DNA from: Gymnopus androsaceus JB14
Lineage: Eukaryota > Basidiomycota > Agaricomycetes > Agaricales > Omphalotaceae
Assembly: GCA_009733575.1 (NCBI GenBank)
Contig: ML769940.1
Location: forward strand, 1 to 32,038
Length of the DNA stretch: 32,038 nt
Direction of reading: 5' to 3'
Made by a program: the position numbers and the translations under genes. Positions 1 to 10,477 of this stretch are shown here, piece after piece (within the stretch, counting starts at the first letter, position 1; each line of letters begins with the position of its first letter). Below the pieces are notes generated by a model that saw only the letters and a list, made by a program, of their open reading frames with translations, did not search any database and was not told where the DNA came from.

Positions 1-53
1 ATGACTGATAGCGTCATATGACCGAGATGATGAGTGATATCATCATACGTTCA

Positions 54-790
54 ACAATTTCCATATCCTTGTCCCTGAACTTTCACATCAGCTCCATTGG
101 TCAAAAGGAGCTGGACAATGGCTTCATTTTCATTCAATGCAGCTGCCTGGAGAGCATTTCCATTTCTTCCTCCTGAGCATTCACATCAGCTCCATTGGTC
201 AAAAGGAGCTGGACAATGGCTTCATTTCCATTGGATGCAGCTGCCTGGAGAGCATTTCCATATCTTCCTCCCTGAGCATTCACATCAGCCCCATTGGTTA
301 AAACTAAAAGGAGCTAGACAATGGCTTGGTTTCCATTCAATGTAGCTGCCTGGAGAGCATTTCCATATTCTCCTCCCTGAGCATTCACATCACCTCCATT
401 ATTCAAAAGGAGCTGGACAACAGCTTCATTTCCATTCAATGCAGCTGTCTGGAGAGCATTTCCATATTCTCCTCCATGAGCATTCACATCAGCTCCATTC
501 TTCAAAAGGAGATGGACAATGGCTTCATTTCCATTAAATGCAGCTGCCTGGAGAGCATTCCTGTAATTGCCTCCCTGAGCATTCACATCAGCTCCTCTCC
601 TCAAAAGTAGCTGGACAATGGCTTTATTTCCCTTGCATGCAGCAGCCTGGAGAGCATTTTTGATATCCTCCTCCCTGAGCATTCACATCAGCTCCATTAG
701 TCAAAAGGAGCTGGACAATGGCTTCATTTCCTTTGTATGCTGCTGCCTGAAGAGCATTTCCAAATCTGCTCCCCTTTGCATTGATGTCAC
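54..790 (-). repeat. Ankyrin-coding tandem repeats, 99-nt unit
   Basis: About seven and a half tandem units of 99 nt, each coding one 33-residue ankyrin repeat of the form NALQAAALNGNEAIVQLLL plus NGADVNAQGGEYG on the minus strand. The units are very similar at DNA level, as expected from recent unit duplication or gene conversion. One unit, around 300-310, carries an extra 6 nt next to the nonsense codon at 314-316. The array is the sensor part of the broken NLR gene. Confidence 0.9.
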
Positions 791-1071
791 GTTCACTACT
801 TGAAATCAGGTGCTGAACACTTCTCATTAAACCACCTTCAGCAGCATAATACAGTGGGCTGGGAATATTACCATTATATCCTCTCTTGATTGTTCTTGCC
901 CAGGTGTGATATGGTACACATTTTTTATTCAGAAAGTCCTTGGTGAGATTATCTACATCTGTTTCTGGACCTGCTTCTTGAACTAGTTTTGCATGAGCTC
1001 GCCAATATTGTGCTGTATAATAATATGTTGGTGACTCATCCTTTAGCTTCCAATGCCATAGATGTAGTGGT

Positions 1072-1512
1072 TGTTGAAAGATACGCTCACGATCATGGAC
1101 ACATGATCAGGTACTTTGTACCGTGATATTCAACATCGGCTTACTGATCACTGAAATCACATTCCTATGTATTGATATCATTTGATTAATGTCATTCGCT
1201 ATTTACGTACATGTGATTATAGCTATGATATCAACTGCTGATGTATATACATACATCACATTGTAGGGACCATTGTCCGCATGGACACTTACCAATACTG
1301 TACCTATTATTAGATTTAGGGTACTGTATAGTTTTACAGATATTTAGTATATAAGCTGTAGTAGTTTACCTGTAGTCCCAATTGCTCTGCATACTACTGC
1401 TTTACTGTCCTCTCAGACAATACTAAACTCTCTCACAATTGTTTCAATCCCTCAACCCTTACACTTGGTTAGTAATGTGATTTCACCATTTGGTCTCACC
1501 TGCTGTTCAACA
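1072..1512 (+). mobile_element. Solo LTR inserted in the NLR coding sequence
   Basis: A 441-bp block starting TGTTGAAAG and ending CTGTTCAACA, flanked by the identical 5-bp sequence GTGGT at 1067-1071 and 1513-1517. TG...CA ends with short inverted termini and a 5-bp target duplication are the hallmarks of an LTR retrotransposon. No internal coding region is present, so this is a solo LTR left by LTR-LTR recombination. A TATA-like box (TATATAAG, 1348-1355) suggests plus-strand orientation. Removing the LTR and one GTGGT rejoins the minus-strand NLR exon in frame (HIP joined to LHLWHWK), so the insertion lies in coding DNA, not in an intron. Confidence 0.9.
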
Positions 1513-3447
1513 GTGGTATGTGGTTGATGGTTGATTTCAAAAGATATATAATGCATACTTTAGCTAATGAGGCATGAGCCAGCCTATCATTGATTTCAAA
1601 CAAGCCAATTGCTTCATTCAAATTACCAAGTCCAATTAGAAACTCCTTCACAAAGGTATGTGCCAGTTGGACAATGTTGTTGGTATCTACAGTAACAATA
1701 TTTGAGTCAATTACCAGTTCCACTTTGATGTCACTGGGGTACAGTTCTTGCTGTGCTAAATCAACAGCAAGGAAATCAGAAACTTGCTTTGTGTTTAATG
1801 GTGTAAATGCAAATACAAGCCACATCAGAAGATGATGGGCATCTGTGGCATGTTCACTGCCCTTAGCATGTTGTATGGCTTGCATGTATGTTTCCTCCAA
1901 AGTCCTTGGTAGCTTGTGCAATGTCTGTGAAACTACCTTAGGGGTTCCACATTTGATCAATGTTTGGACTTGACAGTCCACCCAGCGAAATCTTAGAGGT
2001 TGCAGATGTCAGCAAGATTCTCATGGATTCACATAAGTAAATGCAGATACTTACTGCCTTTCAGCCTTGCCCTTCAATGTATCCAAAACTTGCTTCCCCC
2101 AATCCCCTTTGAAATTTTTCTTTATTTGATATTCCAAGTATAGAGAAATATCATCCTCAATTTTACAATCATTACTGTCCAATGCAATTCTTGAGCCAAA
2201 ATTGGATGCCTTGTGCTCTGGTGAATTTTGACTAGTTATAGCAATGGATATCTTTTCTGAGATGTTTTCCAGCTGGTCCATGACCTGGGATCTCTCACTG
2301 ACATTGCATTCATCCATGGCATCCACCACAATCCATCCTGAATCAAGCTGCTCAGTAATTATATTCAGAGTATCTTCTAGCTCTGAGTCACTAGGCTGGG
2401 CAGCATGAAGGCCTCTGTTGCACTGACTGTACAACTGTTGCAATGCAGGATGAATCCCTTGCAAATGTGAGCCCATTTGTTGCAGCATATTTAGAAGAAA
2501 TCCTTGATATCCAGATTTTCCTCCTGTGTTATCACGGAAATCAAAATAGTGAATCCAAACTGGATTTGAGGTGGTCCATAAATGATCTATAATTGTTGTT
2601 CTAGAAATTGTGTTAGCATTGAGTAGTTTCTGCTCAACCATACATTATCCTTACAACATCACTGTTTTCCCTGATCCAGCTATAAAATAAAATAAAAATG
2701 TGAATACAATGTGGAAATTGTTGGATATATGGATAGATTAGCTCAACTTACCTTTACCTTGAATCCATAGCAGCCCCCCTTGATTTTTCCATTGAATGAA
2801 TTTAGGATGCTCAGTGATCCACATTCCAGTTCCCCTCATTTTCTTGTTCTTAGCTGTGTTGAAATTGACAAAGCAATCTGGTGCTTTAAGCCAATCTCTT
2901 ATTTTTTACACCATATTTTCTGCTGCTAGTAAGTATGTGAATGTGAAATTGCACAGCCAATAAACCTCTGGAGAAATAACATACAGTGAATGGTAACATT
3001 TGATGAATTGGTTGCATTGATGAAGTAAGGTTTATGCATTTGGAAGTTTGAAGCATTCGCAAACTGCCTTTGGACAAGCAAATAAGAAAATATTATGAGA
3101 GTGGCCTTTGGCAGTAAATTAAAATAAACTAGTAGCCTACCTGTCACCATAATGAACAGTGTCTCCTTGCTGCATGCTTTAATTAAAAACATTAGCACAA
3201 GTTGCATACATTCATCAAAATGTAAACATACCGCCTCCCCGGGAGAAAATCCTCACTCATGATAACAATGATGGGAGAGATCAAAAGATGGCGATACAAG
3301 CAAAGGGTTTATATAAGCAAATACTGTTTACTACTGTTTATTATCCGATGACCTGTCAGCTTACAACTAGAAGCGATCTTTTTGGCGCCGATTATTGGCC
3401 ACTAGCTATACAGCCTGAGAGCAAAGTTAATAACACAGGGAGCAATC

Positions 3448-3545
3448 CACCGTAAGCCCGCCGGACTTACGGTGAAATTACGTTGCGGCCGGCGTTAGTT
3501 TACAGTAAGTTCACGGTAAGCCCGGCGAACTTACGGTAACTTGCT
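3448..3545. repeat. GC-rich hairpin motifs CCGTAAG/CTTACGG
   Basis: The first hairpin, 3448-3474, has perfect 9-bp arms (CACCGTAAG and CTTACGGTG) around a 9-nt loop. A related copy with imperfect arms follows at about 3510-3540, again with a CCCGGCGAA-like centre. They lie about 400 bp upstream of the NLR gene. Function unknown; they resemble dispersed short palindromic repeats more than a gene-specific operator. Confidence 0.6.
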
Positions 3546-4288
3546 TTCCGTGTAATAGTGGGCATGATAGGAGATATTTTCGAAAGATCATCACCACGTT
3601 GCAAGATCTAGAATCATGATTACAGTAATCAAGACCGAACTAACCAAGGAGTTGGTAGATCACTGAGAAGGGACCTTCCTTTCCGAAAACAAGTTCGATT
3701 TACATCAGTGAAATGCTTCATTGGTTGGAATCCATCCAAGCGGTGCGAGTGGAATGAATGAATGAATAAGAGGAACAAATTCCTTGTTGAATGAAGAAGC
3801 AATGTAGCGAAGACAGCTTTATTGAATAAAGGTAATGAACAAATAGGACGATCGTTTAACGACAATCCAATCCAGCATCCCCTCCCCTGTCGTACTGTAC
3901 CATTTCGATTGATTCGCCGGTCACGGGTCACAGAGACCCTCCGGCGAGGCGAAATATGGGTAGGTCACGGGTCACAAATCCTGAGCGGCGAATCCATTTG
4001 ATGGTCACATCTAGCTCAAATTTTTTTCTCAGTACAATTTCGGCCTCAGAGGCAAATTTAGGACTGTATACATGTATATGGGTCTCTCTGTAGAGCCGGG
4101 AAAGTGAAAAATCGATTTATTACATGAAAAATTGAGAAATTTTTGAGCACCAGTGAGTTTATTGCATAGGAGAGTCAAAAATATTGTGCCATTCAGGTGG
4201 GCCAGTCCTTGACTCTATCCGGTAATGATCTGCCTCATCAGGGCCATGTAATCTAATCAGCTATTCACATACTTAAGTCTAGGCTGGA

Positions 4289-4351
4289 GCGGCGAAATTT
4301 TACCATGTCACACCCTCAACACAGCGAATGGCGAATGTAAAATTTCGCCGC
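4289..4351. repeat. 15-bp perfect inverted repeat
   Basis: GCGGCGAAATTTTAC at 4289-4303 is the exact reverse complement of 4337-4351, with a 33-nt spacer. Probably the remnant of a small foldback element; no target duplication was found. Confidence 0.65.
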
Positions 4352-5114
4352 AGTGGTCACGGTCACGGTGCCATCTTGATTTCCAGATCCAGTGTTGCTT
4401 CGTAGTATTTGGCTTGACTCGGTGGAGAATCAATGCCACAGTGCCAGTCGTAAGGATCGGAATCCATAACTGGTACTGAGACAGACTACGTCTACAGCTG
4501 GGATTGGCCATGGTCGGTTTGGTAGAGGATGAGCTGGTGGAAAAACATCACAGTAGTACTTACAACTGTAATTGAAATTCAAGTCAGTGGTGGAAGGAGA
4601 GTTGATGACACGTACTACAAAGCTGAGCTCAAGCACGAATACGCTTAGACGATGATCTAAGAACACCAAAATCCTAGCCGTAACATCCTTCTATCCTAAT
4701 AAAGACCGAGGCTGACTGTGGTGAATCACCACCATACAAGAACCAGTCTTGACACGTCTTGCACGACTTATAGTTCGCGAAGGTTACTGCTAAAGGCTGT
4801 AGAAAAAGTTGGAGCTGTTTTCGGGGGGTGCAGGATAGCGTGAGCATCAGTTGGGGCCATCGAAAGGATCGCAGGTGGCAGGACTGCGGAGACGGAGGTC
4901 GTAAGGATGGAGGTTCAGCGCAACACTGGACTCAGTTGTGGTCAAGTATGAGGTCGTTCAGACTGGCACCGGTGGCCGGTGGCCCTACATAAGAGAACCA
5001 GTTAGCACCATTGTGTAGCCTTGAATGATTCAAGAGAAAAAACAGCCTTACCTCACAGCACCTTGTCCCGGCCGAATCTATGTAACTAGCAACACTGATA
5101 TTCCAGCCCATGAC

Positions 5115-5277
5115 AGCTGTTCCAAAAAACCTAGGCCACTTCAAAAAATTGTTTACATACGGCTTCCTATTCAGTTGCTACTCCGTTCGATTCAATCGCC
5201 TAAAAGCCCCACCAGAATTGAATTGCTTGCGTCACTGCAGCAAAATTACGAAGTGGCCTAGGTTTTTTGGAACAGCT
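5115..5277. mobile_element. Foldback/MITE-like element with 28-bp perfect TIRs
   Basis: The 28 bases at 5115-5142 are the exact reverse complement of 5250-5277 (outer end AGCTGTTCC, inner end CCACTTC), with 107 nt between the arms. The span is 163 bp. No clear target duplication is visible. Open frames that cross the arms on either strand share the same peptide (KWPRFFGTA) only because the arms are inverted copies. Confidence 0.7.
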
Positions 5278-5428
5278 GGAATTGCTGGAAAAGCCACTCC
5301 GACTATGGTTCGGGATAAGCCACGACGGGGACTTCTGAGTGGCAGTGTAGATTAGATACGCAGTGCGAGTCGCTCATATTGTTGCGTTCATTATGCAGGA
5401 ATTACAATCCTAATTCGATTCCAATTCG

Positions 5429-8090
5429 ATGCAGTCTTCACTAATCCATGCCGTCTACTCACTCATTGAAACTATCGTGTTCTTCTCCATCGTCAGAACT
5501 TTCTCCGCTGTCAAACATGAAGCCGAGGTGAAGAGCGAGTCGATTCTGAATCTCGAGTGCACACTGCAAAGTGTCCTAGAGGATAGGTTTGAGGTTGGTT
5601 TTAGCGCAAAGTATGTGTTTCCTCTACATTCAATGATTGAAATCACCGTAGGATGGCCCTGGGAACAAGGTCATCTATATTGTACGAACGAACGGAATTG
5701 AATCCTTTGCTTTTATTTTTACGGTCCTCGAAAGTGTTCAACAATAGAACATCTCCATGGGTCCTCGACGCAATGGCATTGCAGTATCGGCTGAGGATGG
5801 TGCTGCTGCTGTATAACACATACAATAATCACTTCACCGCGAGACTAGGCGACTAGGAAAGCTATCAACATAATAGTTAACTTTGTAGCTCGGTCATTCG
5901 CATCTACATCTACTATGGCTCTAAATCCATTCCTTTCCACAACCACACGCACTTCCAGCTTTGTCCTTGCAGTCCATCGCATTCAACCCTCCGTACATCT
6001 TCTACCAAGCTCGCCTCCGCTTTCTCCTCGCGGCGCTTCAGAAACGGATCCCTGCTCCCTCGACTTTGGATTCCCAGGAATCAAATTTTCTTACCAGATG
6101 GTCCTGATAGCGGTGATGGCCTTGGCTTTGACATCCAAAGAATCGAATCGCTGTCCCCTTCTCGCACAGGACGTTCCAGTTCCGGAATAGTCGCTCGAGG
6201 ACGATGTGGCTCGTATCGCTATGTAGGAGTTATTTTCTCCTGCTTAGAATCGGTTCTCAATCTCGCTATCGTCGGTAAACAAGCCAAATTCCCTTCGAAA
6301 GCCAACCCTCGACTCCAGCGATACAGCATGCATTGGCAGCGTTTACTCATACTGAGTGGGTCTTTTCTCTGGATGTGGATGTGGGCACTGAGAAGGGTCC
6401 CTCACCTGTCTTCGTCCTTTCCCTCTCCGTACTCCTCCGCTTCTTCCAACTCCAACCCAGCTCTAACCCCAATCTTCATCCCAACTCCTCGCCATCTCAA
6501 TCTCAATCTCTATCCTCGTCATGTCCTCCTGGTCGCGTCTCGTTGGAGACCCGGTCCTATCGAAATGGATAGTGATAGTTCTGGCGGTGTCGATTAGTTC
6601 GAATGAGTATTTGTTGAAGAGATAGCGGCTGCGGCTAACAATACCGGTGCCAATGGGAAGTTAGGGAGCAGGGAGATGTTATTGGAGACAAGGTGAAGGA
6701 ACCGGTATGACCCGTACCGCCTGCACCCGCACTCTCACTCGTACTCGTACCCATCTCCATCCTCCATCGTCCGGCAACCTTCATACTAGACGAAGTCGAC
6801 CAACGGCTAGAATCACAGGTAAAATTGTTTCCATTGGCTTCTTCCTCTTCATCGTCATCCTCAGACCTCGACAGTGACATCTGACAAGTCAGATTCCCGT
6901 TCGCTCATTAGAAGAGCTCGTCTTCGTTACGACAACCGTCCCTGGCTCACCAGCCTCACTTTATCACTCCTCAACGACGAGGAAGTCATCTTCTTGGCGC
7001 AGAATGGAAGAGTCCAGCTTATGCGCATGAGAAGGAACTGGGAAACACCAAGGAGGGATTCGAGAGGGTTGTTCGAGCTCGTAGGGCATTGATATCTCGC
7101 GCTTCAAAAACGCAAACTCTCGAAAATTCACTTGTGCCGATGGTCAAATATGATTATTCCCTGTTCATGGTGCTTGCTGCGAGAACGTCGCTGAGGACAT
7201 CCCGTTCCCGTCTGGTATTGCTGGTCTTCTGAAAATCGACAGCCATATGTTCCCTATTCCTATGGCTACTGCTGAAGGAATACTTGTCGTGACTACTTTC
7301 CGAGGCTGTAAAGCACCCAATGCAGGCGGAGGTGTTACTACCTTACTCATACAAGATGCCCCTAGTGATCGATTTCTCGAATGTCCTCAAACCAGAGCGG
7401 TGTAAAGCCTGGATCGACTCTGTGGAAGGGTACGGGGTGATCAAAGAGGCGTTTGAGTCGACCTCGAGGTTTGCGCGGTTGGGGAGTCTCAAGTGTACGA
7501 TGGCTGGGAGGACGGTTTTCACAAGATTCGCTACTGTGACCGGCGACCCGAGGGGTATGAATATGATTCGGAAAGGGACAGAGAAGGCGTTGGAGGTACT
7601 GCAGAAACATTTCCCGAATGTAACCATGCTGGCTTTGTTGGGGAATTATTGCACCAACAAGAAACCCGCTACTATAAACTGGATTGAGGGAAGAGGAAGA
7701 GTGTCGTTGCTGAAGCTATAGATAGTGAAAAGTTTGTTGAAGACTACGGTGGAGGCCTTGGTGAATCTGAACACAGAGAAGAATCTGATAGGGGAGTGCG
7801 ATGGCGGGGAGTATTAGGGGTTTAATGCACATGCAGCTAATATCCTCACGGCGGTGTTTTTGGCGACGGGACAGGACCCGCGCAGAATGTGGAGAGTTGG
7901 TATTATATGACGTTGATGGAGGTGTGAGTTTCTTCTTCATTAACTCGTTCGACTTGTTTACTTACTTCGACCATCCCTTCGCTCCAGTACAAACAGTCAA
8001 GACCTCATAACCATAACCATTCCGCTATCGAAATAGGCACCGTAGGCACCGAGATCATCCTCGCACCGCAACTAGCTATTCTTCCAAGAT
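5429..8090 (+). pseudogene. HMG-CoA reductase pseudogene
   Basis: Decayed copy of 3-hydroxy-3-methylglutaryl-CoA reductase, the mevalonate-pathway enzyme of the ER membrane. Pieces occur in the correct order but in shifting frames: a possible first membrane segment (SLIETIVFFSIVRTFSAVKH, 5460 on); the last membrane segment and linker (DPVLSKWIVIVLAVSISSNE, 6560-6620); LTLSLLNDEEVIFLAQNGR (about 6958-7014); RRALISRASKTQTLENS (about 7070-7130); ENVAEDIPFPSGIAG and PMATAEGILVVTTFRGCKA (7180-7315); KAWIDSVEGYGVIKEAFEST, then MAGRTVFTRFATVTGDPRGM and NKKPATINWIEGRG (7405-7700); [15 protein letters not shown] (about 7838-7880); IEIGTVGTEIILAPQLAIL (8028-8085). Shifts lie near 6620, 7014, 7168, 7358, 7703 and 7718, plus stops. 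A likely intron near 7920-7988 survives, so this is a DNA-level copy, not a retrocopy. The C-terminal catalytic His region is absent: the copy stops where the P450 fragment begins. The N-terminal 700 bp are much less certain. Confidence 0.85.
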
Positions 8091-8569
8091 ATCCGCGCTT
8101 TTGAAGCCCAACTAACCATCTCAAATGCAGTAAAATACGTTCCAGAATGGTTTCCGGGAGCCAGCTTTAAACGAAAAGCAAGAGAATGGAACAAATTGCG
8201 CATAAAGATGACGGAAGGTCCTTACCTCGTCACAAAAGCACGGGTGGTATGTCATCGATTCGCATGTTTCTTGTCTTTCATTGATAATTATCCTTCAGGC
8301 TGCGGGGACCGTGATATCTTCCTTGACCTCGCTCTCTCTCGAAGAGATCGACCATACACAAGATGTAGCGCAGCAAGAAGAGGTTATTAAAGCAGCATCG
8401 GTAACGGCTTACGGAGGTGAACAAATTCTTTCGTCGTATCTAAATTCGACTTTTTCAAACCGTCCCTTCTCCAGGTGGTTCCGACACGACTGTGGCTGCC
8501 TTAGGAGCATTCATTCTTGCTATGCTCATGAACCCAGAAGTTCAAACCAAAGCTCACCATGAGCTTGAG
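8091..8569 (+). pseudogene. Cytochrome P450 internal fragment (copy A, 5-prime part)
   Basis: Closely similar to exons 5, 6 and the start of exon 7 of the intact P450 at 29323-31358, including the introns. The end of the equivalent of intron 4 runs into KYVPEWFPGASFKRKAREW (exon from 8129). An intron from about 8248 to 8299 leads to AAGTVISSLTSLSLEEIDHT, and another ending near 8474 leads to [13 protein letters not shown] (the I-helix oxygen-binding motif). The piece ends at [13 protein letters not shown] (GAG, 8567-8569). The frame is open across all three exons. Exons 1-4 are missing on the left, where HMG-CoA reductase sequence adjoins. The right end coincides with the start of P450 fragment B at 28214, so the two probably belonged to one copy. 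Confidence 0.88.
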
Positions 8570-8572
8570 AGG

Positions 8573-9465
8573 GGCTCAACTTAGCCTTATCCATGTCCAA
8601 CAGCTTGATTTAGTTTGAGCATCCTCAACAGCTCAAATTAGGCTCATCTGACCCAAATGACTCAAAGCAGGCTTGATCATGCTCAAAGGCTCAAATTGGG
8701 TTCATCCATGCTCAATTTTGGCTTATCCATGCACAACTGATCAAATTGTGCTGAATTGTTCAATTTGGGCTCATCCATACTCAACTGCCTCAATTGCTCC
8801 ATTTGGGATCATCCATGTTCATCTGAGCTCAGCTGCCTGAATTGTGCTCAATCATGCTCAATTGCTCAGTTTTGGCTCATCCATGTTCAATGGCTTGAAT
8901 TGGGCTCACATTATGCTCAACTCCTTGAATCCAGCTTGATCATGCTCAACTGCTCAACCTAGGCTCATCTGTTCTCATTGGCTCAAATTTGGTTCATCCA
9001 TGTTGAAATGCTCAACTTTGGCTCATCCATGTTCAATGGCTCAATTTGGCTCAATCATGCTCAACTTGTGCTCAACAGCTCAATTTAGGCCTATCCATGC
9101 CCAATGGCTCAAATTCAGCTTGACCATGCTGAATGGCTCATTGGCCTTGCCTTATGCTGAACCGCTCAATTTGGGCACATCCATGCTCAACTGCTCAATT
9201 TATGCTTATCCATGTCCAACAGCTTGAATTAGCTTGATCATGCTCAATGCCTCAATTCAGGCTCATCTGTGCTCAATAGCTGTCCTCAATGGCTCAAATT
9301 GGGTTCATCCATGCTCATTGGCTTAAATTGGGCTTACATGTGCTCAATGGCTTGAATTCCCCTTGATCATGCTCAGCAACTCATTAGGCTCATCTGGGCC
9401 CAATGGCTTCATTTGGGCTCATTCATGCTGAACTGCTTGAATTGGGCTGACAATGCTGCTCACCC
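8573..9465. repeat. Degenerate minisatellite, about 30-nt unit
   Basis: About 900 bp of imperfect tandem repeats built on GGCTCATCCATGCTCAA followed by a variable TGGCTCAATTTG-like part, roughly 28-32 nt per unit and about 30 units. Open frames here (rich in Leu, Cys, Ser) are products of the repeat and not genes. The array starts directly at the point where P450 fragment A stops. Confidence 0.85.
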
Positions 9466-9982
9466 TGCCCTACTCTTGATTATCTAGGATGCCAATTTTT
9501 ATAAGTTTTTTGTAAGTTTTCTATTTGTGATATTGAACATATTTTAGTATTCTCTTAATCTTATCATGTCATAGTGACACAATATGATTTCACTAAGTTT
9601 TTCTGATGTGGATTATCTTATCTTAATCTTATCAAGCTCAAATTTTCATAAGTTTTCTGAATGTCTTTCATTTAATTTCCATAAGTTTAGTCTAAGTTTA
9701 CCAAAGGATTTCCCTAAGTTTCCCCACTTATTGTAATCTTATCTTAATCTTATTGTTTATCCTTTTTTCATAAGTTTTCACATAAGATAGTCCTAGATTG
9801 CCAACTTCGGTAAAACTTATCTCTTGTTTGCAATTGATCAGTTTATTCATAAGATTTACCTCCAGAAACTTCCGTTTTTGTAATATTTCGGCTGTTTTCA
9901 ACAAGTACTTGATTTGTCAAGGAAACTTACGGGTTACTGCATGCAGTGTTATGTCATTTGGGCATGATCTGAGGTGGTTGCA
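9466..9982. other. AT-rich spacer with recurring CTTATCTTAATCTTAT and TAAGTTT motifs
   Basis: No gene seen. The stretch to about 9830 repeats short motifs such as CTTAATCTTATC and CATAAGTTTTC at irregular spacing. It looks like eroded repeat DNA or spacer. Confidence 0.5.
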
Positions 9983-10000
9983 CATCAGCAAAACCTGGGT

Positions 10001-10034
10001 GTGCTGCACAGAACTGGACAGTTCTGTGCAGCAC
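10001..10034. repeat. Perfect 16-bp-arm palindrome
   Basis: GTGCTGCACAGAACTG at 10001-10016 and its exact reverse complement at 10019-10034 are separated by only 2 nt. It lies next to the left terminus of TIR element 1 and would form a very stable hairpin in DNA or RNA. Confidence 0.9.
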
Positions 10035-10073
10035 TCATAGCAGCCATAGCAGCCATAGCAAGGTACCCCTCTC

Positions 10074-10477
10074 ATCAGCAAAAACTGTTTTGGGCCCAGG
10101 AGGATCTAAGGTCACCTAGTCCTCTTAGGCAACCTGAGGCATCCTAGTTGGCCCAGGAAAAAGGGTAAAACTTTGGACACCTCAGGTATCCTAGTCATCC
10201 TAGGTGTCCTGGGAGATCCTGAGACATCCTAGGACATCCTGGGATGTCCTGAGGGTGTCCTGGGGCATCCTGAGGCATCCTAGGATAGAAATTCTATCCC
10301 AGGATGCCTCAGGATGCCCCAGGACATCCCAGGATGTCCCAGGACACCTAGGATGACTAGGATACCTGAGGTGTCCAAAGTTTTACCCTTTTTCCTGGGC
10401 TAACTAGGATGCCTCAGGTTGCCTAAGAGGACTAGGTGACCTTAGATCCTCCTGGGCCCAAAACAGTTTTTTCTGAT
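10074..10477. repeat. Long inverted repeat, arms about 190-215 nt
   Basis: The left arm, from ATCAGCAAAAACTG through TTGGGCCCAGGAGGATC and onward, is mirrored by the right arm ending in CAGTTTTTTCTGAT. The centre lies at about 10291 (GGATAGAA, one base, TTCTATCC). The left arm is about 30 nt longer because the CATCCTGAGG/CATCCTAGG-type sub-repeats near the centre expanded on one side. The outer ends of the arms resemble the terminal motif of the enclosing element, so this may be a nested foldback. Confidence 0.88.

Larger units (their letters stand above)
51..3070 (-). pseudogene. NACHT-ankyrin NLR-like protein gene, disrupted
   Basis: Basidiomycete NLR-like gene: a NACHT NTPase followed by ankyrin repeats, a class thought to act in non-self recognition. 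Reading right to left, an exon about 3068-2985 has the N-terminal motif common in these proteins (NASNFQMHKPYF). An intron at 2984-2926 leads to an exon ending at 2752 (IRDWLKAPDCFVNF, then LLWIQGK). Introns at 2751-2680 and 2654-2601 bracket the Walker A exon (AGSGKTVML). The next exon, 2600-2055, carries Walker B (WIVVDAMDE), and an intron at 2054-1992 joins it to the winged-helix-like part (FRWVDCQVQTL). All these junctions keep frame. The exon from 1991 is cut by the LTR at 1072-1512; beyond it TYYYTAQYWRAHAKL and about seven 33-residue ankyrin repeats follow. Breaks: LTR, an extra base in the T5 run 657-661, a TAG at 316-314, a missing base near 172, final TGA at 53-51. The first exon and start codon are uncertain. 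Confidence 0.88.
3071..5114. other. No gene recognised, with short inverted repeats
   Basis: I see no convincing coding sequence here. Open frames are at most about 100 codons with no recognisable motif. Visible structure is limited to GC-rich palindromic motifs around 3448-3545, a 15-bp inverted pair at 4289-4351, and repeated stretches containing GGTCACGGGTCACA around 3915-3980. The part next to 3070 should hold the former promoter of the NLR gene. Confidence 0.5.

Noticed and set aside
326..803. Plus-strand open frames of 61-94 codons across the ankyrin block
   Set aside because: They are antisense readings of the 99-nt ankyrin repeat and have no independent protein features.
2601..2641. 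ATG at 2641 as start of a NACHT protein
   Set aside because: It lies inside a 54-nt intron (2654-2601) with good donor, branch-like CTAAC and acceptor; splicing it out joins Walker A to TTIIDHLW in frame.
4932..5355. Open frames on both strands sharing KWPRFFGTA
   Set aside because: The shared peptide comes from the 28-bp inverted arms of the foldback at 5115-5277.
8756..9227. Two plus-strand open frames of 68-75 codons
   Set aside because: They lie inside the 30-nt minisatellite; their repeated Leu/Asn/Cys/Ser composition follows from the repeat unit.
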